Assembly: GCA_019116345.1 (NCBI GenBank)
Contig: DXBV01000030.1
Coordinates: forward strand, 1-42,910
DNA: 42,910 nt
Direction of reading: 5' to 3'
Source of the DNA: Candidatus Allofournierella merdipullorum
Lineage (GTDB): Bacteria; Bacillota; Clostridia; Oscillospirales; Ruminococcaceae
The notes beneath the pieces were generated by a model. That model was not told where the DNA came from and made no database searches. It saw nothing but the letters and a program-made list of their open reading frames with translations. The position numbers and the translations under genes are program-made. Of this stretch, positions 30,148-37,736 are shown piece after piece (within the stretch, counting starts at the first letter, position 1; each line of letters starts with the position of its first letter).

Positions 30148-30801
30148 TCACTCCGCCTCCAGCATATACCCGATTTTATACACCGTGCGTATCTCTTTTT
30201 GCAGCCCCAGCTTCTTGCGCAGCCGCTGGATGTGCAGGTCCAGGGTACGGGTGTCGTCCTCGGCAATGTCGCCCCACACCCGTTCATAAATCACGTCCCG
30301 GTAGAGCGCCAGCCCCCGGTTGCGCACCAGCAGCAAAAACAGGTCGAACTCCCGGGGTGTCAGCGCGATCTGCTGGCCGTTCCGCTTCACGATGCGGCCC
30401 GCCGGGTCCACCTCCAGCCCGAACACCCGTACCGCGCCCAGCCTCCCGCTGCGGCGCAGCACTGCCTCCGCCCGGGCGATAAGCTCCATCGGCTCGAAGG
30501 GCTTCACGATGTAGTCGTCCGCCCCCAGCCGCAGCCCCCGCACCCGGTCCGCCAGCGCCCCCTTTGCCGTGAGAAAAATCACCGGCGTGCCGGTGGGCGC
30601 GAGATATTCCATCAGCTCAAAGCCGCTGATCTGGGGCAACATCACGTCCAGCAGCACCAGATCGTACCGCTCTTTCTCCAGCTTGTCCGCCGCCTCGTTT
30701 CCGCTCATCGCCGTTTCGCACTCGTGTCCCGCCTGGGTCAGCGTCAGCTGAATGAGGTCCGCGATGGCCGCTTCGTCATCCACGATCAGAATTTTTGCCA
30801 T
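30148..30801 (-). CDS. OmpR-family response regulator
   Basis: The 217-aa protein has a receiver domain with phosphoacceptor D52 (LLDVMLP), acidic D8-D9, a Thr in FLTAKG and Lys in YIVKPFEP. The C-terminal winged helix includes LTPREFDLFLLL and DTRTLDLHIQRLRKKLG. First gene of the regulator-kinase-membrane-protein operon, with AAAAGGAGG upstream. No convincing promoter pair was found in the 80 bases before it. Confidence 0.94.
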   Translation of the reverse strand: MAKILIVDDEAAIADLIQLTLTQAGHECETAMSGNEAADKLEKERYDLVLLDVMLPQISGFELMEYLAPTGTPVIFLTAKGALADRVRGLRLGADDYIVKPFEPMELIARAEAVLRRSGRLGAVRVFGLEVDPAGRIVKRNGQQIALTPREFDLFLLLVRNRGLALYRDVIYERVWGDIAEDDTRTLDLHIQRLRKKLGLQKEIRTVYKIGYMLEAE

Positions 30802-30882
30802 GCTCTCCCTGCCTCCTTTTTATAAAAAGTATTCCAAAGTTGTATCCGGAGCGTATCCGCCCGAATTTTTATGGTATTCCTC

Positions 30883-30931
30883 TTGACAACTGTGTATACC
30901 GTGTATATACTGTATATGTCGGATATGTACA
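30883..30931 (+). promoter_or_regulatory. Promoter and operator array of the GntR-ABC operon
   Basis: TTGACA (30883-30888), 17 bases, TATACT (30906-30911). TGTATA recurs at 30893, 30902 and 30911 with an exact nine-base period, and a TGTACA lies at 30926. The repeats cover spacer and -10, so the GntR protein encoded next is a likely self-repressor. Confidence 0.75.
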
Positions 30932-30963
30932 GTCCGGCAAATTCAAGGAAACGAGGAACACTG

Positions 30964-31338
30964 ATGGAGATCTACATCAGCAATTCCGGCGCCAAACCCA
31001 TTTACGAACAGATCACCGACCAAATCAAAGCCGCCATTCTCGCCGGCAAGCTGGCAGAGGGAGAGGCTCTGCCCAGCATCCGCTTCCTGGCGAAGGAGCT
31101 GGGCATCAGCGTCATCACCACCAAGCGGGCCTACGAGGACCTGGAAGCCGCGGATTTCATCCACACGGTGCCCGGCAAGGGCAGCTTTGTGGCCGCCGCG
31201 GACCCGGAGCTCCACCGTGAGGCCACTCTCAAAAAGGTGGAAGAACTGCTGAACCAGGCGCTGGACGTGGCGGCGGCGGGCGGTGTGACCCGTTCGGAGG
31301 TGCTGGAAACACTTAAACTGCTGTCAGAGGGAGAATGA
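30964..31338 (+). CDS. GntR-family regulator, YtrA subgroup
   Basis: The 124-aa protein has a GntR winged helix at 8-78 (PIYEQITDQIKAAILAGKL, LPSIRFLAKELGIS, TTKRAYEDLE, GKGSFVA), then a short helical tail of about 45 residues. The short tail with no ligand domain marks the YtrA subgroup, which usually represses an ABC exporter encoded just downstream, as here. GAGGAA lies before ATG. Confidence 0.93.
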   Translation: MEIYISNSGAKPIYEQITDQIKAAILAGKLAEGEALPSIRFLAKELGISVITTKRAYEDLEAADFIHTVPGKGSFVAAADPELHREATLKKVEELLNQALDVAAAGGVTRSEVLETLKLLSEGE

Positions 31339-31341
31339 ACC

Positions 31342-32196
31342 ATGGAAAACGCCATTGAGGTGCGCGGCCTGTGCAAGCGCTACCCCGACTTCCAGCTGCA
31401 AGACGTCAGCTTCACCGTGCCCGCCGGGAGCATCGTTGGCTTCATCGGCGAGAACGGCGCGGGCAAAACCACCACCATGCGGGCCATCCTGGGCACCCTG
31501 CGCCCGGACGGCGGCGAGGTGACCGTGCTGGGCAAGCCCGCGGGCCACACCAAAACGCTGGCCCAGGTGGGCGCAGTGTTCGAGGACGCCTTTTTCTACG
31601 AAGTACTCAGTCCCGCCGAGGTGGGCAGCTGCCTTGCGTCCATCCAGCCCGGCTTTGACAAGGAGTATTACCGGCAGCTGCTGGCGGAATTTGAACTGTC
31701 CCCCGCCAAGAAGATGAAGGACTTCAGCCGGGGTATGCGGATGAAACTGCGGCTGGCGGCGGCGCTGGCCCACCACCCCAGGCTGCTTCTGCTGGACGAA
31801 GCCACCAGCGGCCTGGACCCGGTGATGCGCGCCGAAATTTTGGACCTTTTGCGCCGATTCATCCAGGACGAGGAGCACAGCGTGCTGCTGAGCAGCCACA
31901 TCACCGCCGACCTGGAAAAGGCGGCGGACTACATCGTGTATATCCAAAAGGGACACATCCTTTTTGAGAAGGAGACCGATCTGCTGCTGGAAGAATACGG
32001 TGTGGTACGGGCCGGGGCAGAGGCGTTGGCCGCGCTGCCCGCCGACCTGGTGGTGGCATCGCGCTCCAATGCCTTCGGGCAGGCGGCTCTGGTGAAGGAC
32101 CGCCGCGCCGCCGCGGCCCTTCTGCCGGACGCGGTGCTGGATAAGCCCACCCTGGACGACATCATGCAGTTCTATTCGGAAAGGAGAAGCGTATGA
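31342..32196 (+). CDS. ABC-2 type exporter, ATP-binding protein
   Basis: The 284-aa ATPase has Walker A GENGAGKTT (36-44), a YtrB/BcrA-like signature DFSRGMRMKLRLA in place of LSGGQ, Walker B LLLLDEATSGLD, and the switch His in LSSHITADLE. It begins three bases after the regulator gene and overlaps the permease gene by four bases. With the YtrA-type regulator it resembles systems for peptide-antibiotic or envelope-stress resistance. Confidence 0.93.
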   Translation: MENAIEVRGLCKRYPDFQLQDVSFTVPAGSIVGFIGENGAGKTTTMRAILGTLRPDGGEVTVLGKPAGHTKTLAQVGAVFEDAFFYEVLSPAEVGSCLASIQPGFDKEYYRQLLAEFELSPAKKMKDFSRGMRMKLRLAAALAHHPRLLLLDEATSGLDPVMRAEILDLLRRFIQDEEHSVLLSSHITADLEKAADYIVYIQKGHILFEKETDLLLEEYGVVRAGAEALAALPADLVVASRSNAFGQAALVKDRRAAAALLPDAVLDKPTLDDIMQFYSERRSV

Positions 32197-32840
32197 TCGG
32201 CCTGCTGAAAAAGGATCTGCTCATTCTGCGGCGGGTCTATATGAAGAACTTCTTTCTTGTGCTGGTGCTCTACACCGTGCTGGGCATCGCACTGAAAATG
32301 ACCAGCTTTTTCACCCTGATGAGCTGGATGTACGGCTTTTATGTGATGAGTCTGTTCAATGTGGACAACGCCTGCCGCTGGGATTTCTACGCCGCCACCC
32401 TGCCGGTGAGCCGCAAAACAGTGGTGACCGCCAAGTTCCTGCTTCTGGGCCTCTGCATCGCCGCGGGCTTTGTTTACAGCCTGGTCACGGCTCCGGTGGC
32501 GCATCTGCTGATCGGCGAGCCCATCACCGAGAGCATCCTGGCCAGCCTGCTGGTGACCCTGATCCTGATCATCTACTTTGCGCTGACCATCCCCCTCACC
32601 TATGCCTTCGGTCCGGACAAAGCCCGCAGCGCCATGCTGTTGCTGGTGGGCGTTGCCGGCGGCAGCATCCTCGCCGCTTCCAGCCTGGGCGGCGGTGCCG
32701 AATCTGTTTTGAACGGCCTGTTCGGCTGGATGGAAACCTCCCCCGTTCCCGGCTTCTCCATCATCACCGCCGCGACGGTGGTGATCTGCCTGGTCTGCTG
32801 GCTGGTCAGCTGCCGTATTTACGAAAAAAAAGAATTCTGA
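32193..32840 (+). CDS. ABC-2 family permease
   Basis: The 215-aa protein has about six hydrophobic segments (roughly 20-35, 38-57, 86-106, 113-133, 143-163, 183-205). ATLPVSRKTVVTAKFL after the second segment is the pattern of small ABC-2 permeases that pair with YtrB/BcrA-type ATPases. ATG overlaps the ATPase stop (ATGA). The C-terminus YEKKEF is cytoplasmic. Substrate unknown. Confidence 0.88.
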   Translation: MIGLLKKDLLILRRVYMKNFFLVLVLYTVLGIALKMTSFFTLMSWMYGFYVMSLFNVDNACRWDFYAATLPVSRKTVVTAKFLLLGLCIAAGFVYSLVTAPVAHLLIGEPITESILASLLVTLILIIYFALTIPLTYAFGPDKARSAMLLLVGVAGGSILAASSLGGGAESVLNGLFGWMETSPVPGFSIITAATVVICLVCWLVSCRIYEKKEF

Positions 32841-32851
32841 AAAAGCACAGC

Positions 32852-32883
32852 GCGCCGCCTGCCAAACGCAGGCGGCGCTTTTT
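32852..32883. terminator. Terminator between the ABC operon and the ZIP gene
   Basis: A perfect 11-bp stem GCGCCGCCTGC / GCAGGCGGCGC with a CAAAC loop is followed by TTTTT. Confidence 0.9.
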
Positions 32884-32894
32884 GCCGTAAAGAT

Positions 32895-33689
32895 TCAGCC
32901 CAGAGCCACGTCCAGCAGCATCATCACCAGAAAGCCCAGCATCACGCTGCCGGTACCCACATGGGAGTGCTCGCCCAGATGGGCTTCGGGAATGAGTTCC
33001 TCCACCACTACATAGATCATGGCGCCGGCAGCAAAGGCCAGGACCCAGGGCATCATGCCCGCCACGCTGCCCGCCGCCAGCACGGTGAGCAGGCCGAACA
33101 CCGGCTCCACCACGCCGGACAGCGCCCCGCAGACGAAGGCCTTGCCCCGGCTCACGCCCTGCCCGCGCAGGGGCAGGCTGACGGCCGCGCCCTCGGGGAA
33201 GTTCTGCAGCCCCATGCCGATGGCCAGCGCCACCGCGCCGGGCAGAGCCGCCGCGCCGCCGTCCCGGGCAGCCACCGCGAAGGCCAGGCCCACAGCCATG
33301 CCCTCAGGGATGTTGTGCAGCGTCACCGCCAGCACCACCATGGTGGTGCGCTTGAGGTGGGCGGGCAGGCCCTCCGGTTCGTCGCTGCCGATGTGCAGGT
33401 GGGGCATCAGGCGGTCCAGCAGCATCAGAAAGACGCCGCCCAGCACAAAACCGCCACCGGCGGCCAGCAAAGCGCTCTGGCCCTGCTCCTCGGCCATCTC
33501 CATGGCGGGGATGAGCAGCGACCACACCGACGCGGCGATCATCACCCCGGCGGCGAATCCCAGAAACGCCCGCTGCAGCCCGGTGCCCATATCCTTTTTA
33601 AATAGGAATACAGTACCCGCACCCAGCACGGTGGCAAGGCAGGTGGCTCCGGTGCCCAGCAAGGCAAAATACAACTCTCGTTGCAGCAT
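32895..33689 (-). CDS. ZIP-family divalent metal transporter
   Basis: The 264-aa protein has about eight hydrophobic segments. The ZIP metal motifs are HNIPEGMAVG in TM4 and QNFPEGAAVS in TM5. A short His/Asp/Glu loop (PHLHIGSDEPEG) lies between the third and fourth helices, and a C-terminal EAHLGEHSHVG follows the HELIPEAH-like site. It imports zinc, iron or other divalent cations. AGGAG lies six bases before ATG. A longer upstream extension would run antisense through a tRNA and is artificial. Confidence 0.92.
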   Translation of the reverse strand: MLQRELYFALLGTGATCLATVLGAGTVFLFKKDMGTGLQRAFLGFAAGVMIAASVWSLLIPAMEMAEEQGQSALLAAGGGFVLGGVFLMLLDRLMPHLHIGSDEPEGLPAHLKRTTMVVLAVTLHNIPEGMAVGLAFAVAARDGGAAALPGAVALAIGMGLQNFPEGAAVSLPLRGQGVSRGKAFVCGALSGVVEPVFGLLTVLAAGSVAGMMPWVLAFAAGAMIYVVVEELIPEAHLGEHSHVGTGSVMLGFLVMMLLDVALG

Positions 33690-33767
33690 ATGGTTCTCCT
33701 TTTCGCGCGCGGCGAAACGCCGCGTTATTCCCTGCCGCCCTTCCTCGCCGGGGGCGGCGCTGCTTTC

Positions 33768-33796
33768 ACTATACACTACCGCCGCGCGCATTTCAA
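33768..33796 (-). promoter_or_regulatory. Promoter of the ZIP gene
   Basis: Minus-strand TTGAAA (33791-33796), 17 bases, TATAGT (33768-33773). The leader contains a perfect CGCGGCG-AAA-CGCCGCG hairpin near 33708-33724. Confidence 0.7.
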
Positions 33797-33797
33797 C

Positions 33798-33826
33798 TTG
33801 ATTTGCCGCCCAAAAGCAGTTATAAT
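33798..33826 (+). promoter_or_regulatory. Promoter of tRNA-Arg(CCT)
   Basis: TTGATT (33798-33803), 17 bases, TATAAT (33821-33826), 16 bases before the tRNA 5' end. Confidence 0.8.
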
Positions 33827-33841
33827 ATGTAAGCGTCATAC

Positions 33842-33918
33842 GTCTCTGTAGCTCAGATGGATAGAGCGTTCGCCTCCTAAGCGAAAGGCCGTGGGTTCGA
33901 ATCCCGCCAGGGACGCCA
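33842..33918 (+). tRNA. tRNA-Arg (anticodon CCT)
   Basis: A full cloverleaf is present: acceptor GTCTCTG/CAGGGAC, D-arm GCTC/GAGC, anticodon stem TTCGC/GCGAA with loop CTCCTAA (anticodon CCT, reads AGG), T-arm with TTCGAAT, discriminator G and an encoded CCA. It precedes the arginine deiminase cluster. Confidence 0.97.
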
Positions 33919-33944
33919 CATCGGAATGGAGCGCAGTCCATTCA

Positions 33945-33974
33945 AAAAGCCCAGCCCTTTGGCTGGGCTTTTCT
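33945..33974 (+). terminator. Terminator after tRNA-Arg(CCT)
   Basis: AAAAGCCCAGCC / GGCTGGGCTTTT, loop CTTT: a perfect 12-bp stem 26 bases after the tRNA. Confidence 0.9.
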
Positions 33975-34035
33975 CATACCGCTCCGCTATTCCTCCTTAC
34001 GCAAACTCATATCGTCGCGGGTTTCGCCCGTGCAC

Positions 34036-34067
34036 AAGCCCCGGTCGCAAGGCCGGGGCTTTTTTCG
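34036..34067 (+). terminator. Second terminator downstream of the tRNA
   Basis: AAGCCCCGG / CCGGGGCTT closed by a TC/GG extension and GCAA loop, followed by TTTTTT. Confidence 0.8.
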
Positions 34068-34069
34068 CG

Positions 34070-34466
34070 CATCTTCTGCCCAAATCTTCCGTTCCAAATT
34101 GGAAATTGTACATTTTTATTTTTCCCTTTTCCGTTTTTTGGTGTCAACGTCAAAACGTGAAATTTTTCTCACCCACCAAATGTGTATATTATTTAACAGC
34201 GATCCCCGCATTTGGTTTTGTCAGGCGGGTGATTGGCCCGTTTATTCACACAATTTGTAACTTTATGCGCTTTCTTTGAGTAAAGTGCTGCAAATTTTTC
34301 CTTATCGGGGCAATAAAGTTGGCAAAATCGTACAATTTGTGATATAATAAAAGTCCAATGAGGGCTGCCTGAAACGGGTATTATAATAGCAGATCATGAA
34401 CTTGGTTCCACTTTCGCGCGGGTGGCATCCAAAATCCACATTCATGTAAAACTGATAGGAGAAGCC
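34070..34466 (+). promoter_or_regulatory. AT-rich upstream region and promoter of the arc operon
   Basis: About 400 bases without a gene, clearly richer in A/T than the flanks. The promoter is TTGGCA (34319-34324), 18 bases, TATAAT (34343-34348), giving a leader of about 110 nt. Further up lie a CCAAATG...CATTTGG inverted repeat (34167-34214 region) followed by TTTTGT and a TTCCAAATTGGAA palindrome. The A/T tracts and palindromes suggest regulator binding, but no ArgR or Crp/Fnr box of good quality was found. Confidence 0.6.
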
Positions 34467-35696
34467 ATGAAAGGTATTTGTGTTCGCAGTGAGATCAATC
34501 CTCTGAAGAAAGTTCTTCTGCACCGCCCCGGCAAAGAGCTGCTCAATCTGACCCCCGATCGTCTGCCCGAGCTGCTCTTCGATGACATCCCCTTCCTGAA
34601 GGTCGCTCAGCAGGAGCATGACGCCTTCGCCCAGATCCTTCGCGACAACGGCACCGAGGTCGTTTATCTGGAAGATCTGATGACCGACGTTCTGAACCTG
34701 CATCCCGAACTGGTCGAGCCCTTCCTGTATCAGTGGCTGTTTGAAGGCAACATCAAGACCAAGCGCTGGCAGGATAAGCTGTATGATTACCTGGTCAACA
34801 ACTTCAAGGGCAAGGCCCTGGTTGAGAAGACCATGGAAGGCATCACCCTGAAGGAGATGGGCGGCGCTTCCGCTTACTCCCTGCAGGACCTGATCGCCCC
34901 CGCCGACGACCTGATCGTCGATCCCATGCCCAACCTGTACTTCACCCGCGATCCCTTCGCCTCTGTCGGCACCGGCGTGTTCCTGCACAAGATGCGGTTC
35001 CCCACCCGCTGCCGTGAGACCATCTACGCGGACTACATCTTCAAGTATCATCCCGATTTCGAGGGTCTGATCACCCGCTACTACGATCGCGACTTCCACG
35101 CCAACATCGAGGGCGGCGACGTGCTGAACCTCACCGAGGACACCCTGGCCATCGGTATCTCTCAGCGCACCAGCCCCGACGCCATCGAGATCGCGGCCCG
35201 CAACCTGTTCACCGATCCCAATGCCAAGATCCGCACCGTCCTGGCCTTCGACATCCCGGCCTGCCGTGCGTTCATGCATCTGGATACCGTGTTCACCCAG
35301 ATCGACGTGGATAAGTACACCGTACATCCCGCCATCCTGGGCCCCCTGACCGTCTACGAGATCACCCCGGGCAAGGACGATCCCGCCGATCTGCAGATCA
35401 AGCGCGTCGATTCCGACCTGGAGCACATCCTGGAGAAGTACACCCACGTGGACAAGGTCCATCTGATCTACTGCGGCGGCGACGACCTGATCGCTGCGGC
35501 TCGTGAGCAGTGGAACGACGGCTCCAACACCCTGTGCATCGCCCCGGGCAAGATCGTTGTCTATCAGCGCAACGACGTGACCAACCCCATCCTGCGCGAC
35601 GCCGGCATCACTGTTCTGGAGATGCCTTCCGCCGAGTTGAGCCGTGGCCGTGGCGGCCCGCGCTGCATGTCCATGCCTCTGATCCGCGCAGAGTAA
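34467..35696 (+). CDS. arcA: Arginine deiminase
   Basis: The 409-aa enzyme converts arginine to citrulline and ammonia. The catalytic Cys is C400 in GRGGPRCMSMP. FTRDPFASVG, EGGDVL and MHLDTVFTQID carry the guanidinium-binding Asp, Glu and His residues. Length fits the family. ATG 34467 has AGGAG five bases upstream; an in-frame GTG at 34422 lies before it without a ribosome site. Codon use is strongly biased, as in highly expressed genes. First gene of arcA-arcB-arcC-carrier. Confidence 0.96.
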   Translation: MKGICVRSEINPLKKVLLHRPGKELLNLTPDRLPELLFDDIPFLKVAQQEHDAFAQILRDNGTEVVYLEDLMTDVLNLHPELVEPFLYQWLFEGNIKTKRWQDKLYDYLVNNFKGKALVEKTMEGITLKEMGGASAYSLQDLIAPADDLIVDPMPNLYFTRDPFASVGTGVFLHKMRFPTRCRETIYADYIFKYHPDFEGLITRYYDRDFHANIEGGDVLNLTEDTLAIGISQRTSPDAIEIAARNLFTDPNAKIRTVLAFDIPACRAFMHLDTVFTQIDVDKYTVHPAILGPLTVYEITPGKDDPADLQIKRVDSDLEHILEKYTHVDKVHLIYCGGDDLIAAAREQWNDGSNTLCIAPGKIVVYQRNDVTNPILRDAGITVLEMPSAELSRGRGGPRCMSMPLIRAE

Positions 35697-35754
35697 TCAA
35701 ATCGCGGAATAAATCCATCAAGTCATTCATTTCCTTAAAGGAGGAACTTATACA

Positions 35755-36747
35755 ATGGGAATCAACATCAGAGGCCGCAGCTTCCTGACCCTGCTGGACT
35801 TCACCCCCGAAGAGATCAACTACCTGCTGGACCTGTCCGCTGAGTTCAAGCGGATGAAGAACAACGGTGTCGAGCACAAGTGGCTGACCGACAAGCAGGT
35901 CGTTCTGTTGTTCGAGAAGACCTCTACCCGCACCCGCTGCGCCTTCGAAGTGGGCGCCCGCGACCTGGGCATGGGCGTGACCTTCCTGGATCCCGGCTCT
36001 TCCCAGATGGGCAAGAAGGAGTCCCTGGCCGACACCGCCAAGGTTCTGGGCCGTATGTACGACGGCATCGAGTACCGTGGCTTCAAGCAGTCCGTGGTCG
36101 AGGATCTGGCCCGTTACTCCGGCGTGCCCGTGTGGAACGGCCTGACCGATATGTTCCATCCCACCCAGATGCTGGCTGACATCATGACCGCCCGCGAGGA
36201 GTTCGGCGATCTGCGCGGCCGCAAGCTGACCTTCTTCGGCGACGCCCGCAACAACGTGGCCAACTCTCTGATGGTCGTCAGCGCCAAGCTGGGCATGCAC
36301 TTCTGCGCCTGCGGTCCCAAGGACCTGATGCCCGCTCCCGAGCTGGTCGAGAAGTGCCAGGCCGTTGCCGCTGAGACCGGCGCCGTGCTGGAGTTCACCG
36401 ACGACGTCAAGAAGGGCGCCGAGAACTGCGATATCGTTTACACCGATATCTGGGTCTCCATGGGCGAGCCCGACGAGATCTGGGCCGAGCGCATCAAGCT
36501 CCTGCTGCCCTACCAGGTGAACAAGGAACTGATGGCCATGGCCAAGCCCACCGCCATCTTCCTGCACTGCCTGCCCTCCTTCCACGACCTGGAGACCACC
36601 GTCGGTCAGGACATCTACAAGAAGTTCGGTCTGCCCGCCATGGAAGTCACCGATGACGTGTTCCTGGGCAAGCAGGCTCGCCAGTTCAACGAGGCTGAGA
36701 ACCGTATGCACACCATCAAGGCTGTGATGTACGCGACTCTGAAGTAA
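35755..36747 (+). CDS. arcB: Ornithine carbamoyltransferase (catabolic)
   Basis: The 330-aa enzyme splits citrulline with phosphate into ornithine and carbamoyl phosphate. Carbamoyl-phosphate loop STRTR (57-61), HPTQ (135-138), ornithine motif SMG near 235 and HCLP (271-274) are all present. Its place between arcA and arcC argues for the catabolic role over argF. AAAGGAGG lies upstream of ATG, 58 bases after arcA. Confidence 0.95.
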   Translation: MGINIRGRSFLTLLDFTPEEINYLLDLSAEFKRMKNNGVEHKWLTDKQVVLLFEKTSTRTRCAFEVGARDLGMGVTFLDPGSSQMGKKESLADTAKVLGRMYDGIEYRGFKQSVVEDLARYSGVPVWNGLTDMFHPTQMLADIMTAREEFGDLRGRKLTFFGDARNNVANSLMVVSAKLGMHFCACGPKDLMPAPELVEKCQAVAAETGAVLEFTDDVKKGAENCDIVYTDIWVSMGEPDEIWAERIKLLLPYQVNKELMAMAKPTAIFLHCLPSFHDLETTVGQDIYKKFGLPAMEVTDDVFLGKQARQFNEAENRMHTIKAVMYATLK

Positions 36748-36751
36748 GCGT

Positions 36752-37690
36752 ATGGGTAAGAGAATTGTAGTGGCGCTGGGGGGCAACGCCCTTGGAAATA
36801 CCCCCGAAGAACAGCTCAAGCTGGTGCTGGAGACTGCCAAGCCCATCGTGGACCTGGTGGAAAAGGGTTATGAGGTCATCATCGGCCACGGCAACGGCCC
36901 CCAGGTGGGCATGATCAACCTGGCCATGGAGTTCTCCGCCAACAAAGGCGGCAACACCCCTTACATGCCCTTCCCCGAGTGCGGCGCCATGACCCAGGGC
37001 TACATCGGCTATCACCTGCAGCAGGCCATCCAGGCCGAGCTGAACGCCCGCGGCATCCGTAAGCCCTGCGCCACCGTGGTCACCCAGGTGGTCGTGGACG
37101 AGAAGGATCCCGGCTTTGCCAAACCCACCAAGCCCGTGGGCAGCTTCTACACCAAAGAAGAGGCCGACGCCATTGCCGCTGAAAAGGGATTCATCTTTGT
37201 GGAGGACTCCGGCCGAGGCTACCGCCGTGTGGTTCCTTCCCCCATTCCTCAGCGCATTGTGGAGCTGGACGTGGTGGAGCAGCTGGTGTCTGCCGGCGCC
37301 ATCGTCATCACGGTGGGCGGCGGCGGCATCCCCGTGGTCGAGACCGAAGCCGGCCTGAAGGGCGTGGCAGCCGTCATCGACAAGGACCGTGCCAGCGCGC
37401 TGCTGGCCCGGGACGTGAAGGCTGACGAGCTGATCATCCTCACCGCTGTGGACCGCGTGTGCATCAACTTCAACAAGCCCGACCAGCAGGAGCTTCCCTC
37501 CATGACGCTGGCCGAGGCCGAGGAGTACATCGGCCAGAAGCAGTTTGCGCCCGGCAGCATGCTGCCCAAGGTGCAGTCCTGCATGGAATTCGTCAAAGGC
37601 AACACCAACGGCGGTGTTGCGCTCATCACCTCCCTTGCCCGGGCGGCGGACGCTCTGGAAGGGAAAACCGGCACTGTTATCAAACCGTAA
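36752..37690 (+). CDS. arcC: Carbamate kinase
   Basis: The 312-aa enzyme makes ATP from carbamoyl phosphate and ADP, the energy-yielding step of the pathway. Motifs are VVALGGNALG, IGHGNGPQVGM, ITVGGGGIPV, and the C-terminal FAPGSMLPKVQSCMEF. Only four bases separate it from arcB and no good ribosome site is visible, so translation probably depends on coupling. Confidence 0.96.
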   Translation: MGKRIVVALGGNALGNTPEEQLKLVLETAKPIVDLVEKGYEVIIGHGNGPQVGMINLAMEFSANKGGNTPYMPFPECGAMTQGYIGYHLQQAIQAELNARGIRKPCATVVTQVVVDEKDPGFAKPTKPVGSFYTKEEADAIAAEKGFIFVEDSGRGYRRVVPSPIPQRIVELDVVEQLVSAGAIVITVGGGGIPVVETEAGLKGVAAVIDKDRASALLARDVKADELIILTAVDRVCINFNKPDQQELPSMTLAEAEEYIGQKQFAPGSMLPKVQSCMEFVKGNTNGGVALITSLARAADALEGKTGTVIKP

Positions 37691-37736
37691 TCTTCCGAAA
37701 TAGTAAAAATCGCTTTACGAAAAGAGGAGAAATAGT

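Noticed and set aside
33690-33941. N-terminal extension of the ZIP transporter
   Set aside because: The extension is antisense to tRNA-Arg, gives the familiar artefact peptide GGIRTHGLSLRRRTLYPSEL, and lacks a ribosome site. The start at 33689 has AGGAG.
34395-34440. Possible T-box in the arcA leader (GGGTGG followed by CATCC)
   Set aside because: The core does not match GGGTGGNACCGCG, no terminator hairpin precedes arcA, and no stem I features were found.
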